Origin: Solibacillus silvestris_B
GTDB lineage: Bacteria > Bacillota > Bacilli > Bacillales_A > Planococcaceae
Assembly: GCF_051967575.1 (NCBI RefSeq)
Contig: NZ_JBQCJW010000024.1
Span: 1 to 52,725, forward strand
DNA length: 52,725 bases
Direction of reading: 5' to 3'
Positions 8,457-16,637 of the stretch are shown here, one piece after another. A model generated the notes under the pieces. The model ran no database searches and was not told the origin of the DNA. It was given only the letters and a program-made list of their open reading frames with translations. The first letter of the stretch is position 1. Each line of letters starts with the position of its first letter. Both the position numbers and the translations under genes were made by a program.

Positions 8457-9392
8457 TTAGTCTTCAAATTGGTATAAAGGTGTTGATAGGTAGCGTTCAC
8501 CGTTTGAAGGGATAATCGCCAATACGTTTTTGCCTTTCCCTAAACGTTTTGCTGTTTCAATGGCTGCGTAAATTGCGGCACCAGAGGAAATCCCAGCTAA
8601 AATTCCTTCCTCGCGTGCCACTTTACGTGCATATTCGAAAGAGATTTCGTTCTCCACTGGAAATACCGAATTATATATTTCTGTATTTAACACATCTGGA
8701 ACGAAGCCTGCACCAATGCCTTGAATTTTATGAGGGCCAGGGTTTCCGCCTGAAAGAACCGGTGAATCTTTTGGTTCTACCGCGATGATTTCAATTTCCG
8801 GGAATTTGTCTTTTAATACTTCCCCTGCACCTGTAATCGTCCCGCCTGTACCTACACCTGCAATAAATGCATCTAATTGTAAGCCTTCTTGTTCAAATGC
8901 TTCAACGATTTCCGGACCTGTCGTTAATCTGTGAATTTCTGCGTTCGCTTCATTTTTAAATTGCTGTGGCAGGAAATAGCCCTCTGATTTTGATAGTTCT
9001 TCCGCCTTTGCAATTGCGCCTTTCATACCTTCCGGGCCAGGTGTCAGCACTAGCTCCGCACCATAAGCACGTAAAAGATTGCGTCGCTCCAACGACATTG
9101 TTTCAGGCATTACTAAAATCGCTTTATAGCCTTTTGCCGCTGCGATCATCGCAAGACCAATACCCGTGTTCCCTGATGTAGGCTCGATAATTGTACCACC
9201 CGGCTTCAATGTGCCGTCTTTTTCAGCAGCCTCGATCATCGCTAAAGCTAATCGGTCTTTTACTGATGAACCAGGATTGAAGTATTCCAATTTCACATAA
9301 ACGTTACCATCATTTTCACCTGTCGCGTTGTTTAACTTTACGATTGGTGTGCGACCTACTAAATCCGCCACTGAATTTGCCAATTTACTCAT
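8457..9392 (-). CDS. cysK: Cysteine synthase A (O-acetylserine sulfhydrylase)
   Basis: PLP enzyme making cysteine from O-acetylserine and sulfide. PLP lysine in PGSSVKDR (K45), substrate loop PTSGNTG (71-77), phosphate-binding GTGGTITGAG around 176-185, and the C-terminal SSGAAI block. 311 aa. ATG 9392 gives the conserved start MSKLANSVADL; two earlier in-frame starts are less well placed. In B. subtilis CysK also partners the regulator CymR, which is not in this window. It has its own promoter and terminator. Confidence 0.97.
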   Translation of the reverse strand: MSKLANSVADLVGRTPIVKLNNATGENDGNVYVKLEYFNPGSSVKDRLALAMIEAAEKDGTLKPGGTIIEPTSGNTGIGLAMIAAAKGYKAILVMPETMSLERRNLLRAYGAELVLTPGPEGMKGAIAKAEELSKSEGYFLPQQFKNEANAEIHRLTTGPEIVEAFEQEGLQLDAFIAGVGTGGTITGAGEVLKDKFPEIEIIAVEPKDSPVLSGGNPGPHKIQGIGAGFVPDVLNTEIYNSVFPVENEISFEYARKVAREEGILAGISSGAAIYAAIETAKRLGKGKNVLAIIPSNGERYLSTPLYQFED

Positions 9393-9444
9393 CTTATCCA
9401 TCCCTCTCAATTCCTACTAACTCAATAGGTTTTACTTAATTCGT

Positions 9445-9474
9445 ATAATATCAATTTTTACTACTACTTGTCAA
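9445..9474 (-). promoter_or_regulatory. cysK promoter
   Basis: Minus strand: consensus -35 TTGACA (9469-9474), 18-bp spacer and -10 TATTAT (9445-9450). I looked for an S-box or a clear CymR site in this region and could not identify one. Confidence 0.7.
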
Positions 9475-9543
9475 TTGCTTACATCAATATTTTTATAAAA
9501 TTTTCTGACTATTCGACCGCAACTTTTCTGCTCCACTTAAAAA

Positions 9544-9580
9544 ATGGTTGCATCAGAAGCAAAACTCCTCATACAACCAT
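9544..9580 (-). terminator. Terminator after the PpiC-type foldase gene
   Basis: Stem ATGGTTG/CAACCAT (9544-9550 with 9574-9580), partly paired interior, then a T-run on the minus strand. It lies 55 bp after the foldase stop and before the cysK promoter. Confidence 0.75.
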
Positions 9581-9634
9581 GGAAATTTGGTCAATTTTCG
9601 CTTTTGCGATTATCACAATTAACCGTGCCCAATA

Positions 9635-10600
9635 CTATTTTTCCTTTTTTGTCTCCCCATAGATCCACTTGGCATTAAATTCTGCCCAAAAGGCTTCAGG
9701 TGTAATCGAAGGCGGGAGCTGCTCCAGGGCCAGCTGACGCTTTACATACTCAGCTACTTCATCATAACTGAACGATTGACCTTCCACTATTTCAGCTACC
9801 ATAGCAATCGCATAGCGCCCATCACTTAATACGAAGGGCTTTGATGTTTCTTTTTCTTTCAACTTTTGAACTTCCGACAATATGGAAGAATCAAGTGTTG
9901 ATTGACTTGACGTTATGAAGCCAATATCGCCTCCTAAGCTTGCGGATGCCGTATCCAAAGAATGCTCGCGTGCCAAAACAGCAAAGTCAGAGCCATTTTT
10001 CAGTTCCTTTTCCACCCGTTCTGCATCCTCTTTCGAATTAACGATGATCATGCTAGTACGATAAGTCGTCGGAATATTATAAAGTGATTTGTTTTCCTCG
10101 TAATACTTCGTCGCCTCTTCATCTACTACAACGACGTCATTTGTCAACACTTTATCCAAAATGAGCTGAGCACGCACTTTTTGACGCAGCTGCTCTGGTG
10201 ATAGGCTATGTAGGGATGTGTCATTTGTATCTTGAGCCGAGCGTAATAAGGCGATTTCCAAATCAACTTCTTCCTCTTTTACGTCGATTTTATATTTCTT
10301 CGCGGCTTTTTCCATAACTGCTTCATTTACTAGCCCTTGCAATGTTTCTTTTCCGTAACGGCTTTCCATTGCAGCGAGCCATTGCTGGCTTGTAATAGGG
10401 TCTCCCTCGACGGTAGCCAACTCTTCGCTACCGTCTTTTGATGAGGTCTCATCAGATGGGAGTAACCATAATACAAACCAAAATAAATTTCCGATTAACA
10501 AAATAAGCAGCAGCAGCAACGTTGGTTTCGTTTTTAAGCGTCTTTGTGTGTACGGTAAATTATTTTGGGGTGTTTGGTGTAAATTACGATTGGATTTCAT
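9635..10600 (-). CDS. Membrane-anchored PpiC/PrsA-type peptidyl-prolyl isomerase (YacD-like)
   Basis: 321 aa. A short basic N-terminus is followed by one hydrophobic segment at about residues 27-48, then an extracellular part: a SurA/PrsA-like N-domain and a parvulin domain (about 175-265) with SLGGDIGF and the SKPFVLSDGRYAI strand. Unlike PrsA there is no lipobox cysteine, so it is probably an uncleaved membrane-anchored foldase on the outer face. The gene order hslO-foldase-cysK matches B. subtilis yacC-yacD-cysK. The ATG overlaps the hslO stop by 17 bp. Substrates are unknown. Confidence 0.87.
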   Translation of the reverse strand: MKSNRNLHQTPQNNLPYTQRRLKTKPTLLLLLILLIGNLFWFVLWLLPSDETSSKDGSEELATVEGDPITSQQWLAAMESRYGKETLQGLVNEAVMEKAAKKYKIDVKEEEVDLEIALLRSAQDTNDTSLHSLSPEQLRQKVRAQLILDKVLTNDVVVVDEEATKYYEENKSLYNIPTTYRTSMIIVNSKEDAERVEKELKNGSDFAVLAREHSLDTASASLGGDIGFITSSQSTLDSSILSEVQKLKEKETSKPFVLSDGRYAIAMVAEIVEGQSFSYDEVAEYVKRQLALEQLPPSITPEAFWAEFNAKWIYGETKKEK

Positions 10601-11465
10601 TCACAAAGCCTTCAAGCTCGTTTTTGTCGAAGTGATATGTTTCCAAACAGAAGTGGCATTGCGCCTCTGCTTCCCCATCTTCGTCAATCATTTCCTGAAT
10701 TTCCTGTACACCTAAACCGATAATCGCCGCACCGAAACGCTCTTTTGAACACTGACATTGAAACTGGACAGGCATTGATGAAAGAATTTGAACATTTCCT
10801 TCTCCTAATACCGCCTCCAAAATTTGCTCAGGTGAATACCCTTTTTCAATCATTTTTGATACAGGCTCAATGGATGACAGACGTTTTTCGATTACATCAA
10901 TTGTTTCTTCGTCACAGCCTGGCATTAACTGGATAATGAAACCACCCGCAGCTAAAATTGTATTATCCGGATTTACTAGCACACCTAAGCCTACTGATGA
11001 TGCGACTTGTTCGGATGTTGCGAAATAATATGTGAAATCTTCCGCAATTTCCCCTGAAACAATCGGTGTTTGACCTGAAAACATATCACGCAAACCTAAG
11101 TCTTTCACGACTGTTAGTGCCCCCTCTGTCCCTACACCAGCACGGACATCCAGTTTGCCCTGATCGTTCAACTCAAAATGTACATGCGGATTTGTAACAA
11201 AGCCTCGTACATCCCCCTTTGCATCTGCATCGATCACCATTGGACCGATTGGACCGTTTCCTTCAATTTTTACGGTAATTTTTTCTTCCCCTTTTAACAT
11301 TGCACCCATCATTACTGATGCCGTCATAGATCGACCTAAAGCAGCAGATACGATTGGCCATGTATTATGGCGGCGTTGTGCTTCTCCTACAGTTTCTGTT
11401 GTTTTTGTTGCGAATGCGCGCACTTGCCCGTCAAACGCGATAGCTCTTACTAAGTAGTCTTTCAT
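10584..11465 (-). CDS. hslO: Redox-regulated chaperone Hsp33
   Basis: Cytoplasmic holdase activated by oxidation. The zinc-binding redox switch is visible near the C-terminus as C237-x-C239 and C270-x-x-C273; oxidation releases zinc and exposes the binding surface. 293 aa, normal length. ATG with GAGGA 8 nt upstream. It lies 17 bp after coaX and overlaps the foldase gene, so coaX-hslO-foldase looks like one transcript. Confidence 0.96.
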   Translation of the reverse strand: MKDYLVRAIAFDGQVRAFATKTTETVGEAQRRHNTWPIVSAALGRSMTASVMMGAMLKGEEKITVKIEGNGPIGPMVIDADAKGDVRGFVTNPHVHFELNDQGKLDVRAGVGTEGALTVVKDLGLRDMFSGQTPIVSGEIAEDFTYYFATSEQVASSVGLGVLVNPDNTILAAGGFIIQLMPGCDEETIDVIEKRLSSIEPVSKMIEKGYSPEQILEAVLGEGNVQILSSMPVQFQCQCSKERFGAAIIGLGVQEIQEMIDEDGEAEAQCHFCLETYHFDKNELEGFVNEIQS

Positions 11466-11482
11466 GGTGAAATTCCTCTTTT

Positions 11483-12250
11483 CTACTGGTTTCTTTTATA
11501 AATAGTCGCAAGGCCTTTTAATGTAAGAAATGGATCGACAATATCAATCATTTGTGTTTCATTGGCGATTAAATTTGCAAGCCCGCCTGTTGCAATGACG
11601 AGCGGCTCTTCTTTACTTTGTGCTTTCATACGGCTTACGATTCCTTCTACTTGTCCGAGGAAGCCATAAAAAACGCCTGCTTGCATAGCAGCAACAGTAT
11701 TCTTCCCGACAATTTGCGAAACCCGCGCAATTTCAAAACGCGGTAATTTTGCTGCACGTGTATACAGCGCTTCTGTTGAAATCGCTATACCCGGTGCAAT
11801 GGCGCCTCCTAAATAATCGCCGCGCTCATTTATATAGCAATACGTAATTGCTGTCCCGAAATCGATGATGATTAATGGCTTGCCCCCATATTGCTGTATT
11901 GCTGCCACTGCATTGACAATACGGTCTGCCCCTACTTCACGGGGATTTTCATACTTTATGTTCAAGCCTGTTTTTACACCTGGCCCTACGATTAAAGGCT
12001 GTATATTGAAATATTTTTTGCACATTAATTCAAGCGCAAACATTATAGGTGGCACAACTGAGGATATAATAATCCCTTTCACTTGTTCAAATGAAATGCC
12101 TTCTTGTGCAAAAAAGGCTTTAAATTGCATCGCATATTCATCTTCTGTTTTCCGTATATTCGTTTCTGTTCGCCAATGATGCATAAGCTTATCATTATGA
12201 TAGATCCCTAAAATAATATTCGAGTTTCCCGCATTCATCACTAAAATCAC
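11483..12250 (-). CDS. coaX: Type III pantothenate kinase, with an Asp-to-Asn change in the first motif
   Basis: First step of coenzyme A synthesis from pantothenate. 255 aa, collinear with B. subtilis CoaX: EVGADRIVNAVAA (catalytic Asp region) and DFGTAITYCYI (second phosphate motif) are present. The first phosphate-binding motif, normally D-x-G-N-S/T, reads MNAGNSN: the codon is AAT (Asn6) instead of an Asp codon. The usual TATT of the second motif is TAIT. Asp at this position is highly conserved in the family, so activity may be reduced or lost unless another pantothenate kinase is present. GTG 12250 was chosen with AGGTG 6 nt upstream. Confidence 0.9.
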   Translation of the reverse strand: MILVMNAGNSNIILGIYHNDKLMHHWRTETNIRKTEDEYAMQFKAFFAQEGISFEQVKGIIISSVVPPIMFALELMCKKYFNIQPLIVGPGVKTGLNIKYENPREVGADRIVNAVAAIQQYGGKPLIIIDFGTAITYCYINERGDYLGGAIAPGIAISTEALYTRAAKLPRFEIARVSQIVGKNTVAAMQAGVFYGFLGQVEGIVSRMKAQSKEEPLVIATGGLANLIANETQMIDIVDPFLTLKGLATIYKRNQ

Positions 12251-12364
12251 AAGGGACACCTACTTTTCATGTTCTGAAAAAAATCATACCATATTTGGGC
12301 ACTTCCTATATAGTATTCACTATTTTCCATTATCAGCTCAGGAATGGAAACTTTCAGATGAAAA

Positions 12365-12400
12365 AACTGGCTACCCCCTTTTATTTAGGAGTAGCCAGTT
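12365..12400 (-). terminator. ftsH terminator
   Basis: 10-bp stem AACTGGCTAC/GTAGCCAGTT (12365-12374 with 12391-12400), then TTTTTT on the minus strand, starting 9 bp after the ftsH stop. Confidence 0.88.
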
Positions 12401-12409
12401 GTTCATGCA

Positions 12410-14446
12410 TTATTTTGGACGGTCTTCATCAATGCCTTGCGGGCGGTCGACTGGAGCATCTTTAGGCAGATCTTCTACTGTCGGTGATGTTATCTCGCCC
12501 TGTACCTCTTCATTAATTGAGGCATTACCAGCCTTTTCAAGTGTTGGCATTGCTTCTTTTTGTTCTGTTTGAGGCACTGATTCAACTACCGCTTCTTCAG
12601 GAGGCAATGTACCATGGTCGCGTAAATGTTCGATTTCCTGTGCATTTAACGTTTCTTTTTTAATTAGCGTATTTGCAATTAAATCGAGTAAATCACGACG
12701 CTCTGTTAAAATACGTTTCGTACGAGCATATTGCTCATCGACGATACGCTGAACTTCTTTGTCAATTTCATATGCTACTGTATCTGAATAGTTTTGATCT
12801 GAACCGAAGTCACGACCTAAGAATGGATTGCCGCCTTGGTTTGAGCCGTATTGAACAGCTCCTAAACTATTGCTCATCCCATACTCCGTTACCATCGCAC
12901 GTGCAATGCTCGTCACTTTCTGGAAGTCATTATGAGCACCTGTCAAAACTTCGCCAAGTACGATTTCTTCCGCAACACGTCCACCTAATAGCCCAGCGAT
13001 ACGGTCAAGCAGCTCTTGCTTTGTCGTGAAGAAACGCTCTTCTTTCGGCAACATAATCGCATAGCCACCCGCTTGACCGCGCGGCACGATTGTTACTTTA
13101 TGAACAGTATCTGCTTCATCCAATTCTAGACCGACAACTACGTGACCAGCTTCATGGAATGCCACAAGCTTTTTCTCTTTTGGAGAATATACACGGCTTG
13201 CTTTTGCAGGACCAGCAATAACGCGGTCAGATGCCTCATCAATATCTGCCATGTTGATTGTCTTTTTGTTTTTACGGGCTGCTACTAGGGCAGCTTCATT
13301 TAGCAAGTTTTCTAAATCTGCACCTGAGAATCCCGGAGTACGTTGAGCAACGGCACCTAAATCAACTGTATCTGATAATGGCTTATTGCGTGCATGTACT
13401 TTTAGGATTGCTTCACGGCCTTTTACGTCTGGGTGACCAACCGTAATTTGGCGGTCAAAACGACCAGGGCGCAGAAGCGCTTTATCTAGGATGTCTGGAC
13501 GGTTTGTTGCGGCAATAATAATAATTCCCTCGTTAGCGCCGAAACCATCCATTTCAACTAATAATTGGTTTAATGTTTGTTCACGCTCATCGTGGCCGCC
13601 GCCAAGTCCTGCACCACGTTGACGACCTACTGCATCAATCTCATCAATGAAAATGATACATGGCGCATTTTTCTTCGCGTTTTCGAACAAGTCACGAACG
13701 CGGGATGCACCGACACCGACGAACATTTCCACGAAGTCAGAACCTGAAATCGAGAAGAATGGTACGCCCGCTTCACCAGCAACAGCACGCGCAAGCAATG
13801 TTTTACCTGTACCTGGAGGACCTACAAGCAGGATACCTTTAGGAATACGTGCACCGATATCGGTGAATTTACGGTGATCTTTTAAGAAATCTACTACTTC
13901 AACAAGCTCTTGCTTCTCTTCGTCAGCACCTGCCACGTCATTGAAGCGAACTTTCTTCTTTTGGTCATCATAAAGCTTAGCCTTCGATTTTCCAAAGTTC
14001 ATCACCTTATTGCCGCCGCCTTGAGATTGGCTTAATAAGAAGAAGAACAAAATAATAATGATGACAAATGGAATGATGCTCGTAAGGAATGTTACGAATC
14101 CACTTGTTTGCGGCTGTTCTTCAATTTCCACTCCCGGGTATTCGCCGTTTGCAACTTGCTCTTCAATTTGCAAAATGCGGTCCACAGAAGTTTGGTCATT
14201 TTGTAGAACGTTTACTGTGAAAGTTTCACCATCTGCGGCATCTTTCAGCTGACCAGTAATTTTATACACGCCTCGCTCTGGCTGTATCTTGATAGAGGCA
14301 ACCTCATTGCTTTCTAAAGCCTCGAAAAATGCGTGATAATCTAGATTTTCAGTTGTCTTTTTTCCACCATTAAATGTTCCAAAAATCCCGATAATTACGA
14401 GAAAAATTAGTAAATAAAATATGGTGTATCGAAATATTCGATTCAT
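12410..14446 (-). CDS. ftsH: ATP-dependent zinc metalloprotease FtsH
   Basis: Membrane-bound AAA+ protease for misfolded membrane proteins and regulators. Two membrane segments (about residues 6-25 and 116-139) flank an extracytoplasmic domain. Walker A GPPGTGKT (209-216), Walker B IIFIDEIDAVG, the second region of homology with RPGRFDR, and the zinc site HEAGH (431-435). 678 aa with an acidic, proline-rich C-terminal tail. ATG 14446 was chosen with AGGAGG 6 nt upstream; a GTG five codons earlier overlaps that site. In B. subtilis it is needed for sporulation. Confidence 0.97.
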   Translation of the reverse strand: MNRIFRYTIFYLLIFLVIIGIFGTFNGGKKTTENLDYHAFFEALESNEVASIKIQPERGVYKITGQLKDAADGETFTVNVLQNDQTSVDRILQIEEQVANGEYPGVEIEEQPQTSGFVTFLTSIIPFVIIIILFFFLLSQSQGGGNKVMNFGKSKAKLYDDQKKKVRFNDVAGADEEKQELVEVVDFLKDHRKFTDIGARIPKGILLVGPPGTGKTLLARAVAGEAGVPFFSISGSDFVEMFVGVGASRVRDLFENAKKNAPCIIFIDEIDAVGRQRGAGLGGGHDEREQTLNQLLVEMDGFGANEGIIIIAATNRPDILDKALLRPGRFDRQITVGHPDVKGREAILKVHARNKPLSDTVDLGAVAQRTPGFSGADLENLLNEAALVAARKNKKTINMADIDEASDRVIAGPAKASRVYSPKEKKLVAFHEAGHVVVGLELDEADTVHKVTIVPRGQAGGYAIMLPKEERFFTTKQELLDRIAGLLGGRVAEEIVLGEVLTGAHNDFQKVTSIARAMVTEYGMSNSLGAVQYGSNQGGNPFLGRDFGSDQNYSDTVAYEIDKEVQRIVDEQYARTKRILTERRDLLDLIANTLIKKETLNAQEIEHLRDHGTLPPEEAVVESVPQTEQKEAMPTLEKAGNASINEEVQGEITSPTVEDLPKDAPVDRPQGIDEDRPK

Positions 14447-14532
14447 CCCCAGCCTCCTCACAACGTTACAGAAAAACTATAAGTAAAATCTTAACATACG
14501 TTGAAATTTTCATACAATGAAAAGCACCCTAC

Positions 14533-14561
14533 ATTTTAAATGTTCGAACGAATTATGACAA
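14533..14561 (-). promoter_or_regulatory. Probable ftsH promoter
   Basis: Minus strand: -35 TTGTCA (14556-14561), 17-bp spacer, -10 TAAAAT (14533-14538). A second -10-like TAAGAT lies closer to ftsH but has a poor -35. Confidence 0.55.
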
Positions 14562-14593
14562 AATCCGCTCAATTATCAATTATACATTGGCAA

Positions 14594-14629
14594 AATCCGT
14601 AATTGTGCAACTGTTTTCATTCACGGATT
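14594..14629 (-). terminator. Possible weak terminator after hpt
   Basis: Inverted repeat AATCCGT/ACGGATT (14594-14600 with 14623-14629) with a long loop and only TTTTG after it on the minus strand. It may be a leaky terminator between hpt and ftsH. Confidence 0.3.
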
Positions 14630-14634
14630 AGAAG

Positions 14635-15177
14635 TTAAAATGAGTATACTTCACGTTTCAAAATTCCGATGTATGGCAAGTTACGGTATTTTTCTGCATA
14701 ATCTAAGCCATAGCCTACTACAAAACCGTCGGGCACTTCGAAGCCAACGATATCTGCTTCTAAATTTACTTTACGACCAGATGGCTTGTCTAATAATGTA
14801 ATAATTTTAATCGATTTTGCTTTGCGGTATTTAAACAAATCAACTAAATAGCTTAATGTTAAGCCGCTGTCGATAATATCCTCAATAATAATGACGTCGC
14901 GGCCTTCCACACTCGTGTTTAAATCTTTGACGATTTTTACTTCCCCTGAGGATACAGTTGCATTCCCATAGGAAGTAACATCCATGAAGTCCAATTCCAC
15001 ATAAGAATCAAAACGCTTCATTAAATCCGTCATGAACGGCATTGCACCTTTTAATACCCCAATCGCCAACGGGAACAGATCTTTATATTCTTCCGTCAAC
15101 TCGGCACCAAGTTCTTTAATGCGTTCTTGAATTTGTTCTTCTGTAATCATAATTTTTTCGATATCATTTTGAATCAT
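14635..15177 (-). CDS. hpt: Hypoxanthine-guanine phosphoribosyltransferase
   Basis: Purine salvage: hypoxanthine or guanine plus PRPP to IMP or GMP. The PRPP-binding motif VIIIEDIIDSGLTL is at residues 95-108 and the VGYGLDYAEKYRNLPYIG block near the C-terminus is typical. 180 aa, as in B. subtilis HprT, which is essential for GTP homeostasis and binds (p)ppGpp. ATG with GGAGG 9 nt upstream. It lies 32 bp after tilS, the conserved tilS-hprT-ftsH order. Confidence 0.96.
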   Translation of the reverse strand: MIQNDIEKIMITEEQIQERIKELGAELTEEYKDLFPLAIGVLKGAMPFMTDLMKRFDSYVELDFMDVTSYGNATVSSGEVKIVKDLNTSVEGRDVIIIEDIIDSGLTLSYLVDLFKYRKAKSIKIITLLDKPSGRKVNLEADIVGFEVPDGFVVGYGLDYAEKYRNLPYIGILKREVYSF

Positions 15178-15209
15178 GAGTAGATTCCTCCTTTGATTGT
15201 TTAAACTTT

Positions 15210-16616
15210 CTAAAAACGTTCATCGCTGTCGACAAGAAGCACCATTTGATGCATTGCCGATTTTACGTTAGAAAATTTATTGTTTACGCGCACAGCTAAT
15301 ATCGCTAAAAGCTCGTCATTAGCATCCACCAACAACGGCCAGCCAGCTCTTTTTATGAAAGGAATCTTGTCATCAATAAAAATGCGAGATACTTTTTTCT
15401 GATGCTGCATACCCTGGAGCGAAATGCGGTCTCCTTGTTTTGGAGTTCTTAAAAATAACGGAAACGATATGGTTGATGCCTCGAAAAAATGCGGTTGATG
15501 CTTTTGCAATAGCGCATCATCACATAGTGCAATCTCCCCAATATAAATGCGCATCGTCCCAAACACACACCACTCATTCAAAGCGATTTGTTGCTTTGTC
15601 GTTAAAAAGCTTTTCTTTTTAAATTCAAATACAACTTCATCATATTGTCGCCGCGCAATAAAATTCTCAGGTAAATCAAGTGAACGACTTCCTTCTGACG
15701 TTTCAAATAATGTCAAAATCGCCGTACAAAGTGCATAGCTTTGAATCGTATTCGAATCGTTATAAATATAATTTAATAGTATTAAAATGAGCCTTCTTTG
15801 TAAAGCAAGTGGCTCTTTTTGCAAGGCGGAAACATTCACTTTATAACAATTTTTGTCGACTTTATTAAAAAGCTCTGAAAAACGCGCTTCCGCAAGCCCC
15901 ATTAAATAGGAGTCATCTTCTATAAGTTGCTGTGCAATGTGGACTGCATGTTGGGAAACGAGAGGATTTTCTTCTTTTAGCATTGGTACGACATAATGAC
16001 GGAAACGATTGCGGGTATAGTCATTTTTCGCATTGCTTGGATCTTCACGATACAAAAGTTCTCCACTATGTAAATATTCCCCAATTTCGTATTTTGTAAC
16101 CGTTAAAAAAGGGCGAATGACCGTATATTGATGAAAATTCCGAGCGGGTAAAATGCCTTTTAACCCGTTTAATGAGCTTGCCTTCGTCAGTGCCATCAAC
16201 ATTGATTCAAGCTGGTCATCTGCATGATGTGCAGTTACTAATTTCGTCAATTGGTTTGTGTTCATTACGTTATGGAAAAAGTGATAGCGTTCATTGCGGC
16301 AAATCGCTTGAATATTTCCTCCCTCTCTTTGCTGGATTTCTGCAATCGGGATGGCACAGCTATAGACTGGGATTCCCCAAGATCTGCAAGTTTGTTCAAC
16401 AAATTGGCGATCCATAGCGGATTGCTCGCCGCGCAGCATATGGTCGACATGCGCTACAGCGAGCTCAATTTTCAAGTAGTGCCGAAACTGATAAAAAAAA
16501 GAAAGAAGCGCCATCGAATCGACGCCTCCCGAACAAGCAATCAATAGTTTGTCGCCGCTTTTAATAAGCTGTTGCTCTTTTATATATGCTAATACACGAT
16601 GCTCTAAAATGTGCAT
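15210..16616 (-). CDS. tilS: tRNA(Ile)-lysidine synthase
   Basis: Modifies C34 of the CAU-anticodon tRNA-Ile to lysidine so that it reads AUA; essential. N-type ATP pyrophosphatase loop SGGVDS at residues 29-34, HVDHMLRG and HHADDQLES further on, and a C-terminal TilS substrate-binding domain ending near VNNKFS. 468 aa, close to B. subtilis (472). ATG with GAGGTGAGG just upstream. It lies 21 bp after spoIIE. The yabS and yabT genes found between them in B. subtilis are absent. Confidence 0.95.
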   Translation of the reverse strand: MHILEHRVLAYIKEQQLIKSGDKLLIACSGGVDSMALLSFFYQFRHYLKIELAVAHVDHMLRGEQSAMDRQFVEQTCRSWGIPVYSCAIPIAEIQQREGGNIQAICRNERYHFFHNVMNTNQLTKLVTAHHADDQLESMLMALTKASSLNGLKGILPARNFHQYTVIRPFLTVTKYEIGEYLHSGELLYREDPSNAKNDYTRNRFRHYVVPMLKEENPLVSQHAVHIAQQLIEDDSYLMGLAEARFSELFNKVDKNCYKVNVSALQKEPLALQRRLILILLNYIYNDSNTIQSYALCTAILTLFETSEGSRSLDLPENFIARRQYDEVVFEFKKKSFLTTKQQIALNEWCVFGTMRIYIGEIALCDDALLQKHQPHFFEASTISFPLFLRTPKQGDRISLQGMQHQKKVSRIFIDDKIPFIKRAGWPLLVDANDELLAILAVRVNNKFSNVKSAMHQMVLLVDSDERF

Positions 16617-16637
16617 TTCCTCACCTCATATTACACT

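Noticed and set aside
9393..9543. S-box or CymR operator ahead of cysK
   Set aside because: No recognisable aptamer core or clear CymR motif could be placed.
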